Shown here in pieces: positions 9,102-18,433 of a DNA stretch of 64,000 nucleotides. Under the pieces are notes generated by a model. That model made no database searches, was not told the origin of the DNA, and saw nothing but the letters and a program-made list of their open reading frames with translations. The position numbers and the translations under genes were made by a program. The first letter of the stretch is position 1; every line of letters begins with the position of its first letter. Source of the DNA: Paractinoplanes atraurantiacus (GTDB taxonomy: Bacteria > Actinomycetota > Actinomycetes > Mycobacteriales > Micromonosporaceae); contig NZ_OBDY01000027.1 of NCBI RefSeq assembly GCF_900215205.1, forward strand, positions 89,849 through 153,848. Reading direction: 5' to 3'.

Positions 9102-9605
9102 GTGACAAGCGAGGGCGCCGCGTTCGAGCGGCGCAGCACAGCCCCGGTCATGGCGCCCGTGCGGGCGCGCAAGCTGGCCAAGGTGCCGTTCGTGGAGCTC
9201 GCCGAGGGGCGGCTGCAGGGAGTGGTGTCGAGCGGGTCGGACGTCGAGAGGGTCTACGTCTCGTCGATCACCGCGGCCGAGCACGGGCTGAGCTGCAACA
9301 CCAACAACAACCGTCCGTGCGGGGGCCTCGGCGGCGGCTCCCGCCCCTGCAACCATCTCAAGGCGCTGCTCGAGGCGGCCCTGGCGCAGTACGGGGTGCA
9401 GCGCGTGGCCCGCTACCTCAAGGTCGAGCCGCCGTCCGGCGAGACCGACCTGTGGCCCGCCCTGCACCCGGTGGCCGCGCCCCAGCGGGCGGCCGAGGTG
9501 TTCAGCAGCTTCCTGCGCCACCTGGCCTATCTCGAGGTGCCGCCCACCACCGATCCGCTGCCCGACCTGCAGTGGTTCCCGGCGACGAGTCAGGCGGTGC
9601 GCTGA
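9102..9605 (+). CDS. SWIM-type zinc-binding protein, first gene of a MoxR/VWA cassette
   Basis: The 167-aa protein carries a SWIM-like ligand set (C65, C73 and C83-x-H85) inside a segment rich in Asn and Gly. SWIM fingers bind nucleic acid or protein. The GTG start at 9102 follows GGAGG by 7 bases. It is translationally coupled (TGATG) to the next gene and starts a run of five overlapping genes up to 16099, so the five products very likely work together. Confidence 0.8.
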   Translation: MTSEGAAFERRSTAPVMAPVRARKLAKVPFVELAEGRLQGVVSSGSDVERVYVSSITAAEHGLSCNTNNNRPCGGLGGGSRPCNHLKALLEAALAQYGVQRVARYLKVEPPSGETDLWPALHPVAAPQRAAEVFSSFLRHLAYLEVPPTTDPLPDLQWFPATSQAVR

Positions 9606-10933
9606 TGCTGGCCGACGCGCTGCGGTCGCGCCCGGCCGGGTTCGGCGAGGTGCTCGCCGTGGCCGACGGGCTCGACGACGCCCTCGTGCACGGCCTGGCC
9701 CGGCTCGACGACGACCGGGCGGCCGCCCTCGAGGCCGTGGCCGCCGCCTTCGGCTCCTCGCCGCTGGCCGGGCGGGCCGCCGACGCGATCGGCAAGATCG
9801 TCGCGGGCACGGTGACCGACGAGCATCTGGCCGCCCTGGCCGGCTGCCGGGTGGCGCTGCTCGGCGCCGCCCACGACGCGCTGATCGCCCAGTTCGACGC
9901 CGCGGCCGGCCGTGCCCGCGACCCCCGGCCGGCGCCGCCCGGCCCGGCCGAGCCGGGTCACCTGACCGCGGGCAGTCGGTCCTGGCTGCGCGAGCTGGCC
10001 CTCGCGGGCTGGCGCGGCGTCGACCACGAGCTCGCCGCGGGTGGCGCCCCGGCGGTGCGGGCGCTGCTGGCCGAGCCGACCGGCCGCCGCCTGGCGGTGC
10101 TGCTCGACGGCTTCGGGGCCGAGCTGCGGTCGGCCGCGCCGGTCGCCACCCTGCCGCGGGTGCCGGTCCGCCGCTGGGCCGACCTCTGGACCAGGGCGCT
10201 GGTGCTCTCGCAGGACGGCCTGCCCGCCGAGCCGTCGGCCCCGGCCGAGGGGCGGCTGCTGATCCTCGGCGCCGACCTGCACGAGCATCCGACAGTGTTC
10301 CGGTGCCAGGTGCACGCCCTGCTCGAGACCGGAGCGGGCGTCCGCCTGGTCCGCACGAGCGTGGCCGCGGCCAAGGTCGACACGATCAGCGGGCCGTCGG
10401 CGTGGCGCATGCTCAGCGCCTTCCCGATCCTGCTGGGCGCGCTCGCGGAGCACCGCTCGGTTGAGGTGGCGGGCATGACGCTCACCGCCGCCGGCGACCT
10501 GATCTGGGACGAGAGCCGTGCGCGGCCGGGCGAGCCGGCCGACCCGTTCACCACGGCCCGGGTCCTGCTGGCCGAGGCCGTGGCGTCGTCGACGGCCCCG
10601 CTCGACCGGCACCCGGCGGCGATCGCCGAGCCGGTGCTGCTCGAGGGCGGCGGCTTCGAGGTGGACACCGAGCGGCTGCCGGCCGCCGGGCCGCTCACCC
10701 CCGAGCTGGTCGCCGCGGCCGACGCCGTGCTGGGGCTGCTGCGCTTCGACGGCGAGCGCTGGGTCGTGCAGCCGCTCGCCGTGCGGGCGACCGTGCGCAA
10801 GAAGCCGGTCGTGGCGCACGCCGGCGACTGGGCGCTCGGCCCCACCGACGCCAAGGCGGCCAAGGCCGAGGCGGCGGCCGGCGGCGCCGTCGAGGTCCTC
10901 CGGGAGCGAGCGGGAAGGCTGCTGCGCAAATGA
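9605..10933 (+). CDS. Ala/Leu-rich helical protein of the MoxR/VWA cassette
   Basis: The 442-aa protein has no recognisable enzyme motif. It is mostly predicted alpha-helical and rich in Ala, Leu and Arg, without signal peptide or membrane helix. In comparable cassettes a DUF5691-like protein occupies this place, but I cannot confirm the match by eye. Its start overlaps the SWIM gene by one base and its stop overlaps the VWA gene by ATGA. A scaffold or adaptor role is an inference. Confidence 0.7.
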   Translation: MLADALRSRPAGFGEVLAVADGLDDALVHGLARLDDDRAAALEAVAAAFGSSPLAGRAADAIGKIVAGTVTDEHLAALAGCRVALLGAAHDALIAQFDAAAGRARDPRPAPPGPAEPGHLTAGSRSWLRELALAGWRGVDHELAAGGAPAVRALLAEPTGRRLAVLLDGFGAELRSAAPVATLPRVPVRRWADLWTRALVLSQDGLPAEPSAPAEGRLLILGADLHEHPTVFRCQVHALLETGAGVRLVRTSVAAAKVDTISGPSAWRMLSAFPILLGALAEHRSVEVAGMTLTAAGDLIWDESRARPGEPADPFTTARVLLAEAVASSTAPLDRHPAAIAEPVLLEGGGFEVDTERLPAAGPLTPELVAAADAVLGLLRFDGERWVVQPLAVRATVRKKPVVAHAGDWALGPTDAKAAKAEAAAGGAVEVLRERAGRLLRK

Positions 10934-12210
10934 CCGCGGAAAACCGGCGACAGGTGCTCTACTGGCGGCTTCTGGCCCGCCTGTTCGACCCCGAGGAGCA
11001 GGCCGCGCTCGAGTCGGCCAGCGTCGCCATCGTCGGCGACGAGGGGCTTCCGGAGGCGCTGCTCGACCCGGGCGCCTCGATCGACAACCTGGTGCAGCGC
11101 CACCCGCACCTGGCGGCCGAGCTCGACGGCCTCATGACGCCCGGCGACGACGACCGTGAGGGTGAGGTGCGCCGGGCCGCGCTCGCCTCCAAGCTGCTGC
11201 TCAACGTCTTCGACACCGGCAGCGGCGATGTCAGCGCCGGGCAGCTCGGCCGGTGGCAGGCCGACGCCGGCTGGTTCGAGCGTGCCCTCGGCCACGAGCC
11301 GGGCCAGTTGCGCGGCCGGCCCGAGGGCAAGGTCCTGGCCGGCATCGAGGGCGACCTGATCAAGCGGATGCGGCTGCGCGAGGTTCTGGCCGACCCGCGC
11401 CTGGCCGCGCGGCTCACGCCGAGCATGTCGCTGATCGACCAGTTGCTGCGCGACAAGAACAACCTCGACGGCGTCGCGCTGGCCAACGCCAAGCGGCTGA
11501 TCCGCCAGTTCATCGACGAGGTGGCCGCGGTGCTGCGCACCCAGGTCGCGCAGGCCAGCGCGGGCACGATCGACCGCTCGGTGCCGCCGAAACGCGTGTT
11601 CCGCAACCTCGACCTCGACCGCACGATCTGGAAGAACCTGCCCAACTACAACCCCGAGGACGAGCGGCTCTACGTCGACCGGCTCTTCTACCGGCAGACC
11701 GCCAAGCGAGTCACTCCGGCCCGGATGATCGTGGTGGTCGACCAGTCCGGCTCGATGGTCGACTCGATGGTCAACTGCACGATCCTGGCCTCCATCTTCG
11801 CGGGCCTGCCCAAGGTCGACGTGCACCTGATCGCCTACGACACGCGGGCGCTCGACCTGACCCCGTGGGTGCACGACCCGTTCGAGGTGCTGCTGCGCAC
11901 CAAGCTGGGCGGCGGCAACGACGGCCCGGTCGCGATGGCCATGGCCCGCCCCAAGATCGCCGACCCGCGCAACACGGTGATGGTGTGGATCTCGGATTTC
12001 TACGAGTTCGACCGGTCCCAGCCGCTGTTCGACGGCATCGAGGCGGTGCACCGCTCCGGGGTGCGCTTCATCCCGGTCGGCTCGGTCAACAGCTCCGGCA
12101 CCCAGAGCGTCAACCCGTGGTTCCGCCAGCGCTTCAAAGATCTCGGCACGCCCGTGATCTCCGGCAAGATCCAGAAGCTCGTCGCCGAGCTCAAGAACTT
12201 CGTGGCATAG
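10930..12210 (+). CDS. VWA-domain protein (CoxE/ViaA-like)
   Basis: The 426-aa protein has a C-terminal von Willebrand A domain with the metal-ion-dependent adhesion motif D271-x-S273-x-S275 (VVDQSGSM). An N-terminal helical region comes first. Such proteins pair with MoxR AAA+ ATPases (as ViaA pairs with RavA) to remodel or insert metal into partners in the cytoplasm. The MoxR partner is the next gene, 11 bases downstream. No signal peptide is present. Confidence 0.85.
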   Translation: MTAENRRQVLYWRLLARLFDPEEQAALESASVAIVGDEGLPEALLDPGASIDNLVQRHPHLAAELDGLMTPGDDDREGEVRRAALASKLLLNVFDTGSGDVSAGQLGRWQADAGWFERALGHEPGQLRGRPEGKVLAGIEGDLIKRMRLREVLADPRLAARLTPSMSLIDQLLRDKNNLDGVALANAKRLIRQFIDEVAAVLRTQVAQASAGTIDRSVPPKRVFRNLDLDRTIWKNLPNYNPEDERLYVDRLFYRQTAKRVTPARMIVVVDQSGSMVDSMVNCTILASIFAGLPKVDVHLIAYDTRALDLTPWVHDPFEVLLRTKLGGGNDGPVAMAMARPKIADPRNTVMVWISDFYEFDRSQPLFDGIEAVHRSGVRFIPVGSVNSSGTQSVNPWFRQRFKDLGTPVISGKIQKLVAELKNFVA

Positions 12211-12221
12211 GGAGACATTCA

Positions 12222-13334
12222 ATGAGCGAGATGCTGCGGCCCCCGGCCGAGATCAAGTATGCCGACGAGCTGGACTGGCTCGAGTCGATCGACGACGGCC
12301 CCAAACCGTTCTCCTGGCGCCTGAGCCCCAAGATGGTGCGGCTGTTCATCCTCGGCTCCGAGCGGGCCGACGGCCTCGACCGCGAGATCGGCCAGAAATG
12401 GTACGGCGACCGCAGTTTCGTCGAGCGGTCCATCGTGACCCTCGCCTCCGACCGCGGGCTGCTGCTCATCGGCGACCCGGGCACCGGCAAGAGCTGGCTG
12501 GCCGAGCTGCTGGCGGCGGCCATCAGCCGCAACTCGACGCTGGTCGTGCAGGGCACCGCCGGCACCACGGAAGACCACATCAAATACTCGTGGAACGTCT
12601 CCATGGTCATCGCCAAGGGCCAGTCCCGGGCCTCGATGATCCCGTCGCCGATCATGACCGCGATGGAGGGCGGCGTCATCGGCCGCTTCGAGGAGCTGAC
12701 CCGCTCGACCAGCGACGTGCAGGACGCGCTGATCTCGATCCTGTCCGAGAAATACGTCTCCATCCCCGAGCTCGACGAGGACAACATCGTCTTCGCCCAG
12801 CCCGGCTTCTCGATCATCGCCACCGCCAACAGCCGCGACCGCGGCGTCAACGACCTCTCCTCGGCCCTCAAACGCCGCTTCAACTTCGTCCGCATCCCGG
12901 TGGTGACAAACAAGAAGAGCGAAGCCGAGATCGTCCGATTCCGTACGGAGGAGTTGCTGCGCCGCCACAACATCGAGCTCGAGGTGCCGCCCACCCTGCT
13001 CGACGTGCTCCTGCAGAGCTTCGCCGACCTGCGCGCGGCCGCGAGCTCGGCCAGCAGCGACGACGAGAAGCTCGAGTCGGCGCTGTCCACGGCCGAGCAG
13101 ATCGGCGTGCTGGAAGACGCGATCCTGCACAGCAACTTCTTCGGCGCCTCCGCCCTGACCGCCGAGACCCTGGCCGGCTCGCTGGTCGGGTCGCTGGCCC
13201 GGCGCAGCCCCGAGGACCTCGCGATCCTCAACAAGTACTGGCACGGCGTGATCGAGCCCCGCAGCAAGGAGGACGGCGGCGAGTGGGCCGGGTTCCTCGA
13301 GGGCGGCCGTCGGGCGATCGCGACGTTGTCATGA
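12222..13334 (+). CDS. MoxR-family AAA+ ATPase
   Basis: The 370-aa protein has a Walker A at about residues 84-91 (GDPGTGKS), a Walker B-like GRFEEL, the sensor segment IATANSRD and an arginine-bearing ALKRRFN. These define a MoxR-type AAA+ ATPase. It starts at ATG 12222, shortly after GGGAGA, and its stop overlaps the next ATG by 4 bases. With the VWA protein it should form the energy-using core of the cassette. Confidence 0.9.
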   Translation: MSEMLRPPAEIKYADELDWLESIDDGPKPFSWRLSPKMVRLFILGSERADGLDREIGQKWYGDRSFVERSIVTLASDRGLLLIGDPGTGKSWLAELLAAAISRNSTLVVQGTAGTTEDHIKYSWNVSMVIAKGQSRASMIPSPIMTAMEGGVIGRFEELTRSTSDVQDALISILSEKYVSIPELDEDNIVFAQPGFSIIATANSRDRGVNDLSSALKRRFNFVRIPVVTNKKSEAEIVRFRTEELLRRHNIELEVPPTLLDVLLQSFADLRAAASSASSDDEKLESALSTAEQIGVLEDAILHSNFFGASALTAETLAGSLVGSLARRSPEDLAILNKYWHGVIEPRSKEDGGEWAGFLEGGRRAIATLS

Positions 13335-16099
13335 GCGGCCCGTTCGACCCGCTGCGCGCTCAGCTGCTGGGCGCGGCCGAGGCGCTGTCCGGCGGGCCGG
13401 CCGCCCTGCCTGAGATCCTCACCGGCATGGTCGACGACGTCGAGCACGCCCTGCGCGAGCCGCTGGAGATCTTCCCGGTCTGCCACCACTCGCCGGCCTC
13501 GGCGCTGGCCATGGTGCGGCGGCTCCGCGAGAAACAGCCGAAGGTGATCTACCTGGAGCTGTGCGAGGACATGGCGCCGATCCTCACCGAGCTGCGCAAC
13601 TGCCGGCTGCCGGTGGCGGTGCAGGCGTTCGCCTCCGAGCTCGACGGCTTCCCGGTCGAGTCGGCGCCGCTCAGCGTCATCGCCCCGATCACCGAGAGCT
13701 CGGCCGAGTACCAGGCCATCTCGTACGCGCTGGAGACGCCCGGCGTGGAGCTCGTGCTGGTCGACCGCTCCACCGATCACCTCTTCCAGTGGGCGCCCCG
13801 CGACGACGGGGCCGAGCCGGAGCAGAAGCAGGAGGAGGACCTGCACGGCGACGCGGTCGGCGTCGAGATCGGCGATCTGCGCCCGCGCTTCGCCGAGCTG
13901 GAGGAGCACCTGCTGCACCACGGCCGGGTCCGGCACTGGTCGGAGTGGTGGGACCAATACGTCGAGCAGCCGCTGGCCGGGGCCGACCACGACACGTACC
14001 GCCAAGTCATGATCCTCATCGGCAGCCTGTTCCGCCGGCTGGCGCCGCACGACGGCGCCCGCTGGCGCAGCGACGAGGACCGCGAGCGCTACATGTGGAC
14101 GCGCATCCGGAAGCACCTGGCCGCCGGCGGCGCCGACCCGGCCGACTGCCTCTACATCTGCGGGGCGTTCCACGCGGCGAGCCGGCTGCCCGAGGTCGGC
14201 TCGGCCGCCGGCACGCCGGACTTCGCGATCAGCCCGCGGACCGGCACGACCTGGCTCTACGGCCTCATCCCGTCGAGCCACTCGGCGATCGAGGCGCAGT
14301 TCGGGCTCGCGCCCGGCTCGGTCTCGATCGCGGCCGCCACCTGGCAGAAAGGGCTGGCCAAGTCGCGTCTCACGCCGTTCGAGCTGGAGGGGCAGAAAGG
14401 CGGGCGCAACAAGAAGACCCGCAAGGCGCTGCCCCCGCCACAGGCCGACGAGCCGGCGGCCGACCAGCTCACCGGCTATCTGTCCGGGCCGCCCGCGCTC
14501 GACGGGCTCGACGAGGCCGAGCTGCGCGACTGGTGCGTCGACATCGTCCGGCTGGCCCGCCGCAACGGATACCTGGCCAGCACGGCCGACGCGATCGCCG
14601 TCTTCGAGACGTCGATCCTGCTGGCCGGGATGCGGGGGCGGGCCCGGCCCACCCCGTACGACTTCGCCGACGCCGCCGTGACCTGCATCGAGAAAGACGT
14701 CGTGCCCGGGCGGCGCGACGTGCGGCGGCTCTGCGAGATCCTGCTCGGCGGCGACCGGATCGGCCAGGTCGGCTACGACGCCCTGCCGCCGCTGGCCCGC
14801 GACGTGTTCGACCGGCTGGCCCCGCTCGGGCTGAACCTCGAACAGCGCACGATCCAGCGGGCGCTGCTCGACCTGACCGCCCGGCCCGACCTGGCGGCCT
14901 GCTCCCAGCTGCTGTGGATGCTGCGCTACCTGCTGCCCGACCACGCGGTCCGCCCGATCATGGGATCCCGCCGGCTGGGCGAGAAACACTTCCAGGAGAG
15001 CTGGGACCTCGACCTCGGCCGCCACCAACGGACGATCATCGAGCTGGGGTACGAGGGTGTCACCGTCGAACAGGTGCTGGAGCAGCGCCTGCGCCGCGCG
15101 GCCTGGGACTCCTCGGCCACCGCGGCGATCGCGCTCAAGGCGGTCGAGGACTCGCTGCTGTTCCTGTCCAGCCCGCGGCTCACCGACGAGCTCGGCGCCC
15201 GCGCGGTCGAGCTGCTGAAAGCCGAGCGCACGGTCGACGAGGCCCCGGTCGTGCTGCGCCGGGTCCGGCGGCTGCTCGGGCACTACCGGAGCACAGCCCC
15301 GGCGCTGCCGGCCTGGTGCGAGCGGTTCGTCACCGAGGGGTACGCGCACTACTGCACCCTGCTGCCGACCGCGTTCGTCGACGACGAGATCGGGGTGCGG
15401 CAGGTCGGAGCGATGCTCGGCTTCCTGTTCAGCATGGAGAGCCTGGCCCTGTCGCTGGGCTGCGACCGCGCGCAGCTCGAGCTGGCGGTCCGCCAGTCCC
15501 ACCCCGAGTCGCCGGCCAAGCTGGCCCTGCTGTGGGCGGCCCGCCACCAGCTCGGCGCCCTGCCCCTGGCCGACCTGCGCACGAGGGTGGAGGGGCTGCT
15601 CGGCAACCCGCTGGTGGTGCCCTCGGTCCCGCAGTACGTGAGCGGTTTCGTGCAGGCGCTGGAGCCGGTGCCGCGCCTGGCCCCGTTCGTGGTCGAGACC
15701 CTGTCCAAAGCCTTCGGCCGCCTGCCCGACCCGGTCCTGCTGCCCTGGCTGCCCACCCTGATCACCACCTTGCGCGCCCAGGCGGCCGAGCTGGTCCCGG
15801 TCCTGACCCGGGAGGCCGGCCGCACCTTCCCGGCCACCCTGGAGGCCCTCGACGCCTGGACCCCGCCATGGGACCGTCAGCCGGCACCGAGGCGACATGC
15901 CGCACACCCCGGCGCCGGCCCGGCCGGCGCTCACCCGGCCGCCGCTTTCCTGGCCGCCCACCCGGCCGCGGCCGACGCGGTGGCCGGCCTGCTTGGTTGC
16001 CTGGGGGAGTGGGCGGCGCCCGCCCCGGAGAGACCAGCCCTGCTAGCCACCTTCCCCGAGGCGATGACCGCGGTGGGGGCGCTTATCGGCGAAGGCTAG
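13331..16099 (+). CDS. Large EreA/ChaN/TraB-like (DUF5682-type) protein of the MoxR cassette
   Basis: The 922-aa protein begins with a likely catalytic or ligand-binding domain containing CHHSPAS (His52, His53) and YLELCED (Glu76). A later GAFHAASRLPEV completes the pattern. These spaced His/Glu elements recall the EreA/ChaN/TraB superfamily, and I recall DUF5682 as the family name (not verified). The remaining ~600 residues are Leu/Arg-rich helices. It is coupled to the MoxR gene by ATGA and is the end of the operon. It may be the client or effector of the MoxR/VWA pair (inference). Confidence 0.75.
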   Translation: MSGPFDPLRAQLLGAAEALSGGPAALPEILTGMVDDVEHALREPLEIFPVCHHSPASALAMVRRLREKQPKVIYLELCEDMAPILTELRNCRLPVAVQAFASELDGFPVESAPLSVIAPITESSAEYQAISYALETPGVELVLVDRSTDHLFQWAPRDDGAEPEQKQEEDLHGDAVGVEIGDLRPRFAELEEHLLHHGRVRHWSEWWDQYVEQPLAGADHDTYRQVMILIGSLFRRLAPHDGARWRSDEDRERYMWTRIRKHLAAGGADPADCLYICGAFHAASRLPEVGSAAGTPDFAISPRTGTTWLYGLIPSSHSAIEAQFGLAPGSVSIAAATWQKGLAKSRLTPFELEGQKGGRNKKTRKALPPPQADEPAADQLTGYLSGPPALDGLDEAELRDWCVDIVRLARRNGYLASTADAIAVFETSILLAGMRGRARPTPYDFADAAVTCIEKDVVPGRRDVRRLCEILLGGDRIGQVGYDALPPLARDVFDRLAPLGLNLEQRTIQRALLDLTARPDLAACSQLLWMLRYLLPDHAVRPIMGSRRLGEKHFQESWDLDLGRHQRTIIELGYEGVTVEQVLEQRLRRAAWDSSATAAIALKAVEDSLLFLSSPRLTDELGARAVELLKAERTVDEAPVVLRRVRRLLGHYRSTAPALPAWCERFVTEGYAHYCTLLPTAFVDDEIGVRQVGAMLGFLFSMESLALSLGCDRAQLELAVRQSHPESPAKLALLWAARHQLGALPLADLRTRVEGLLGNPLVVPSVPQYVSGFVQALEPVPRLAPFVVETLSKAFGRLPDPVLLPWLPTLITTLRAQAAELVPVLTREAGRTFPATLEALDAWTPPWDRQPAPRRHAAHPGAGPAGAHPAAAFLAAHPAAADAVAGLLGCLGEWAAPAPERPALLATFPEAMTAVGALIGEG

Positions 16100-16180
16100 T
16101 CCGATTGCGCGCGCCCCCTCCGTGGTCCCGGCATGCCGCCGCCGGTCTGCCGCCGCGGCCGCACTGTCGCGGCCGCTCTC

Positions 16181-16340
16181 CTCGTCCGGGGCGTGCTGCT
16201 GCGGGCTGCTCAACGTGTGCCTCGTCCGGGGCGTGCTGCTGCGGGCTGCTCAACGTGTGCCTCGTCCGGGGCGTGCTGCTGCGGGCTGCTCAACGTGTGC
16301 CTCGTCTGGGGCGTGCTGCCGTGGGCTGCTCAGCGCGTGA
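16181..16340. repeat. Four tandem 40-bp repeats (three identical, one diverged)
   Basis: Identical 40-base copies occupy 16181-16220, 16221-16260 and 16261-16300. A fourth copy with six substitutions occupies 16301-16340 and runs into the last codons of the convergent transporter gene (stop at 16330-16332). Forty is not a multiple of three, so this is not a coding repeat. It lies between two converging genes and may have arisen by duplication of the 3' end of the transporter gene. Confidence 0.9.
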
Positions 16341-17403
16341 CGAGCCTGGCGGTGCGGGTGGCCACGACGGCCCATGCCGCCAAGAGGCCCGCGTAGAGGA
16401 GGACGGCGGCGGCCGCGAGCATCGCCGAGCCGGTGTGGGTGGCCAGCGCCGATGTGCCGGTCACGCACGTGCCTACCGGGAAGGTGAACGACCACCAGGT
16501 CAGCGTGAACGGCAGGCGCTCGCGGGCCGCGCGGACGGTGATCGCCGTGGCCAGTGCCATCCACAGCAGGGCGAAACCCCACACGGGTACGCCGAAGACG
16601 ACGCCCAGCAGGCGCAGCGCGTCCGCGGCCGGCGGTGGCAGCACGTGGGCCGCGGCGCCGCCGAGCAGGTTGGCCGCGGTGATCGACTGGCCGAGCGGGC
16701 CGAGCACGATCCACAGCGTCGGCACCATGCGGGCCGGGCCCACCTTGTGCACGGCCAGGCGCTGCCAGATCTGCGGGATGACGGCGAACGAGGCGATCAG
16801 GCTCAGCCCGAACATCGCGTAGCAGGCCACCAGCATCGTGAGCCGGGGTTGCCCGGCCGGAAGGTACGGGATGAGCAGGGCCCCGGTCGAGGCGGACACC
16901 ATCGGCGGCACCACCGGCATCAGCCAGCCGCCGAACGCCGCCCGCTCGTCGACGTCATGCCGGGTGAACTGGAGGTACGGCACGGCGACGGCCGTGATCA
17001 GCCCGCCGACCGTGCCGGCCGTCCAGAGCACCGCGTCGACGGCGAGCGCGGCCGTCCCGCCGATGACCTCACGCCCGGCCAGCAACGTCGCGGCGCCCAC
17101 GGTCATCAGCGCCATCGGCGGCGCGCCGTAGAAGTGGGCCATCACCGGGTCGAGATGGTGACCGCGCGCCGTGCCCGGATACCGCCGCCAGTGCAGCACC
17201 GTCGCCGCCGTCACCGCCACCAGCAGGACCGCCGCGAGTGCCCACACGGCCACCGCGAACGGGCGCAACCCGGGCAGGTGGACGGGGAGCGAGACGGCCG
17301 CCGTGGCGACGATGCCGGTGCCCATGACCGACGCGAACCAGTTCGGCCCGAAGTTTCCGGTCTGGGGTAGGCGGGGCGGAGCGGTCGTGATCGTCGCGGT
17401 CAT
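16330..17403 (-). CDS. TDT-family (TehA/SLAC1-like) membrane transporter
   Basis: The 357-aa protein has about ten hydrophobic helices, with the N-terminal family signature GPNWFASVMGTGIVA. Later segments include HFYGAPPMALM and FTLTWWSFTFPVGT. TDT proteins export or exchange C4-dicarboxylates, tellurite-related anions or sulfite. I chose ATG 17403, directly before the conserved start; longer readings overlap the divergent LysR gene. The divergent regulator 94 bp away probably controls it. Confidence 0.85.
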   Translation of the reverse strand: MTATITTAPPRLPQTGNFGPNWFASVMGTGIVATAAVSLPVHLPGLRPFAVAVWALAAVLLVAVTAATVLHWRRYPGTARGHHLDPVMAHFYGAPPMALMTVGAATLLAGREVIGGTAALAVDAVLWTAGTVGGLITAVAVPYLQFTRHDVDERAAFGGWLMPVVPPMVSASTGALLIPYLPAGQPRLTMLVACYAMFGLSLIASFAVIPQIWQRLAVHKVGPARMVPTLWIVLGPLGQSITAANLLGGAAAHVLPPPAADALRLLGVVFGVPVWGFALLWMALATAITVRAARERLPFTLTWWSFTFPVGTCVTGTSALATHTGSAMLAAAAVLLYAGLLAAWAVVATRTARLVTR

Positions 17404-17450
17404 ACGTCCCACGATCGTGCGGCCCAGGCCCGGCCGGTAGGTGGCCCGAT

Positions 17451-17466
17451 CTTGTGGAGTCACAAG
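17451..17466. promoter_or_regulatory. Candidate LysR operator between TDT transporter and LysR gene
   Basis: CTTGTG-GAGT-CACAAG is a perfect inverted repeat in the 94-bp divergent gap. It satisfies the LysR T-N11-A rule (T17452 to A17464, and T17453 to A17465). It is centred about 40 bases before the regulator start, the usual autoregulatory position. Confidence 0.65.
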
Positions 17467-17497
17467 CGTGGGTTGTACCCGGTTACCATGTCTCGTT

Positions 17498-18433
17498 GTG
17501 GCCCTCAGCGCGCGCATGCCCGACCTGGCAGCCCTCGAAGTGTTCCTCGCCGTCGCCCGGACCGGCAGCCTCAGCGCGGCCGCGCGCGAGGTCGGCGTGT
17601 CGCAGCAGGCCGCGTCGGCGCGGCTGGCGGCGCTGGAGTCGCAGACCGGGATCCGGCTCGCCACCCGCACCACCCGCGGCGCCGAGCTGACACCGGCCGG
17701 GGTGGTGGTGGCCCAGTGGGCCGACCGGCTGATCACGCTCGCCCACGAGGTCGACACCGGGCTGGCGTCGCTGCGGGACGACAGCCGCAGCCGGATCCGG
17801 GTCAGCGCCAGCCTCACCGTCGCCGAGCAGCTGCTGCCGAGCTGGCTGGTCAGCCTCCAGGCCGACGCCGAGCGCCGCGGCGACACTCCCGTGCAGGTCG
17901 TGCTGACCGCCACCAACAGCGACACCGTCATCGAGCAGGTCCGCGCCGGCGCGGCCGACCTGGGCTTCATCGAAGGCCCGACCGCCCCGCGCGGCCTGCG
18001 CAGCCGGGTGGTCGCCCACGACGACCTGGTCCTGGTCGTCCCGCCCGCCCACCGCTGGTCCCGCCGCCCCGGCGGCGTCGGCGCGGCCGAGCTGGGGGAG
18101 ACGCCGCTGGTCACCCGCGAGGCGGGCTCGGGCACCCGCGACTTCCTGACGGCCGCCCTGCGCAAGACCCTGGGCAAGGACTACGTCCCCGCCCAACCCG
18201 CCCTGGAGCTGTCCACTGCCGCCGCGGTCCGCGCCGCCGTCCTGGCCGGCGCCGGCCCCGCCGCCCTGAGCCGCCTGGCCGTCGCCGACGACCTCCGAGC
18301 CGGCAGCCTACGCCACATCCCCGTCACCGGCCTGGACCTGCACCGCCCCCTGCGAGCCATCTGGTCCGGCGCCCGAGTCCCGCCGTCTGGCGGCGCCCGC
18401 ACCCTGCTGGCCCACATCGGCGCCCTGCCGTAG
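17498..18433 (+). CDS. LysR-family transcriptional regulator
   Basis: The 311-aa protein has an N-terminal winged helix (LEVFLAVARTGSLSAAAREV, then SQQAASARLAALE) and a periplasmic-binding-like effector domain. It is divergent from the TDT transporter, the standard LysR-target arrangement. I use the GTG at 17498; an ATG at 17516 (MPDLAALEVF) is equally possible and neither has a strong ribosome site. The ligand is unknown but is likely the transported anion. Confidence 0.88.
   Translation: MALSARMPDLAALEVFLAVARTGSLSAAAREVGVSQQAASARLAALESQTGIRLATRTTRGAELTPAGVVVAQWADRLITLAHEVDTGLASLRDDSRSRIRVSASLTVAEQLLPSWLVSLQADAERRGDTPVQVVLTATNSDTVIEQVRAGAADLGFIEGPTAPRGLRSRVVAHDDLVLVVPPAHRWSRRPGGVGAAELGETPLVTREAGSGTRDFLTAALRKTLGKDYVPAQPALELSTAAAVRAAVLAGAGPAALSRLAVADDLRAGSLRHIPVTGLDLHRPLRAIWSGARVPPSGGARTLLAHIGALP

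Noticed and set aside
12191..15961. Very long minus-strand open frame opposite the MoxR cassette
   Set aside because: Gln/Arg/Gly-rich composition typical of antisense frames in high-GC DNA; the plus-strand genes carry clear domains.
16181..16340. CRISPR-like array
   Set aside because: The 40-bp units are directly adjacent with no spacers and no cas genes are present.
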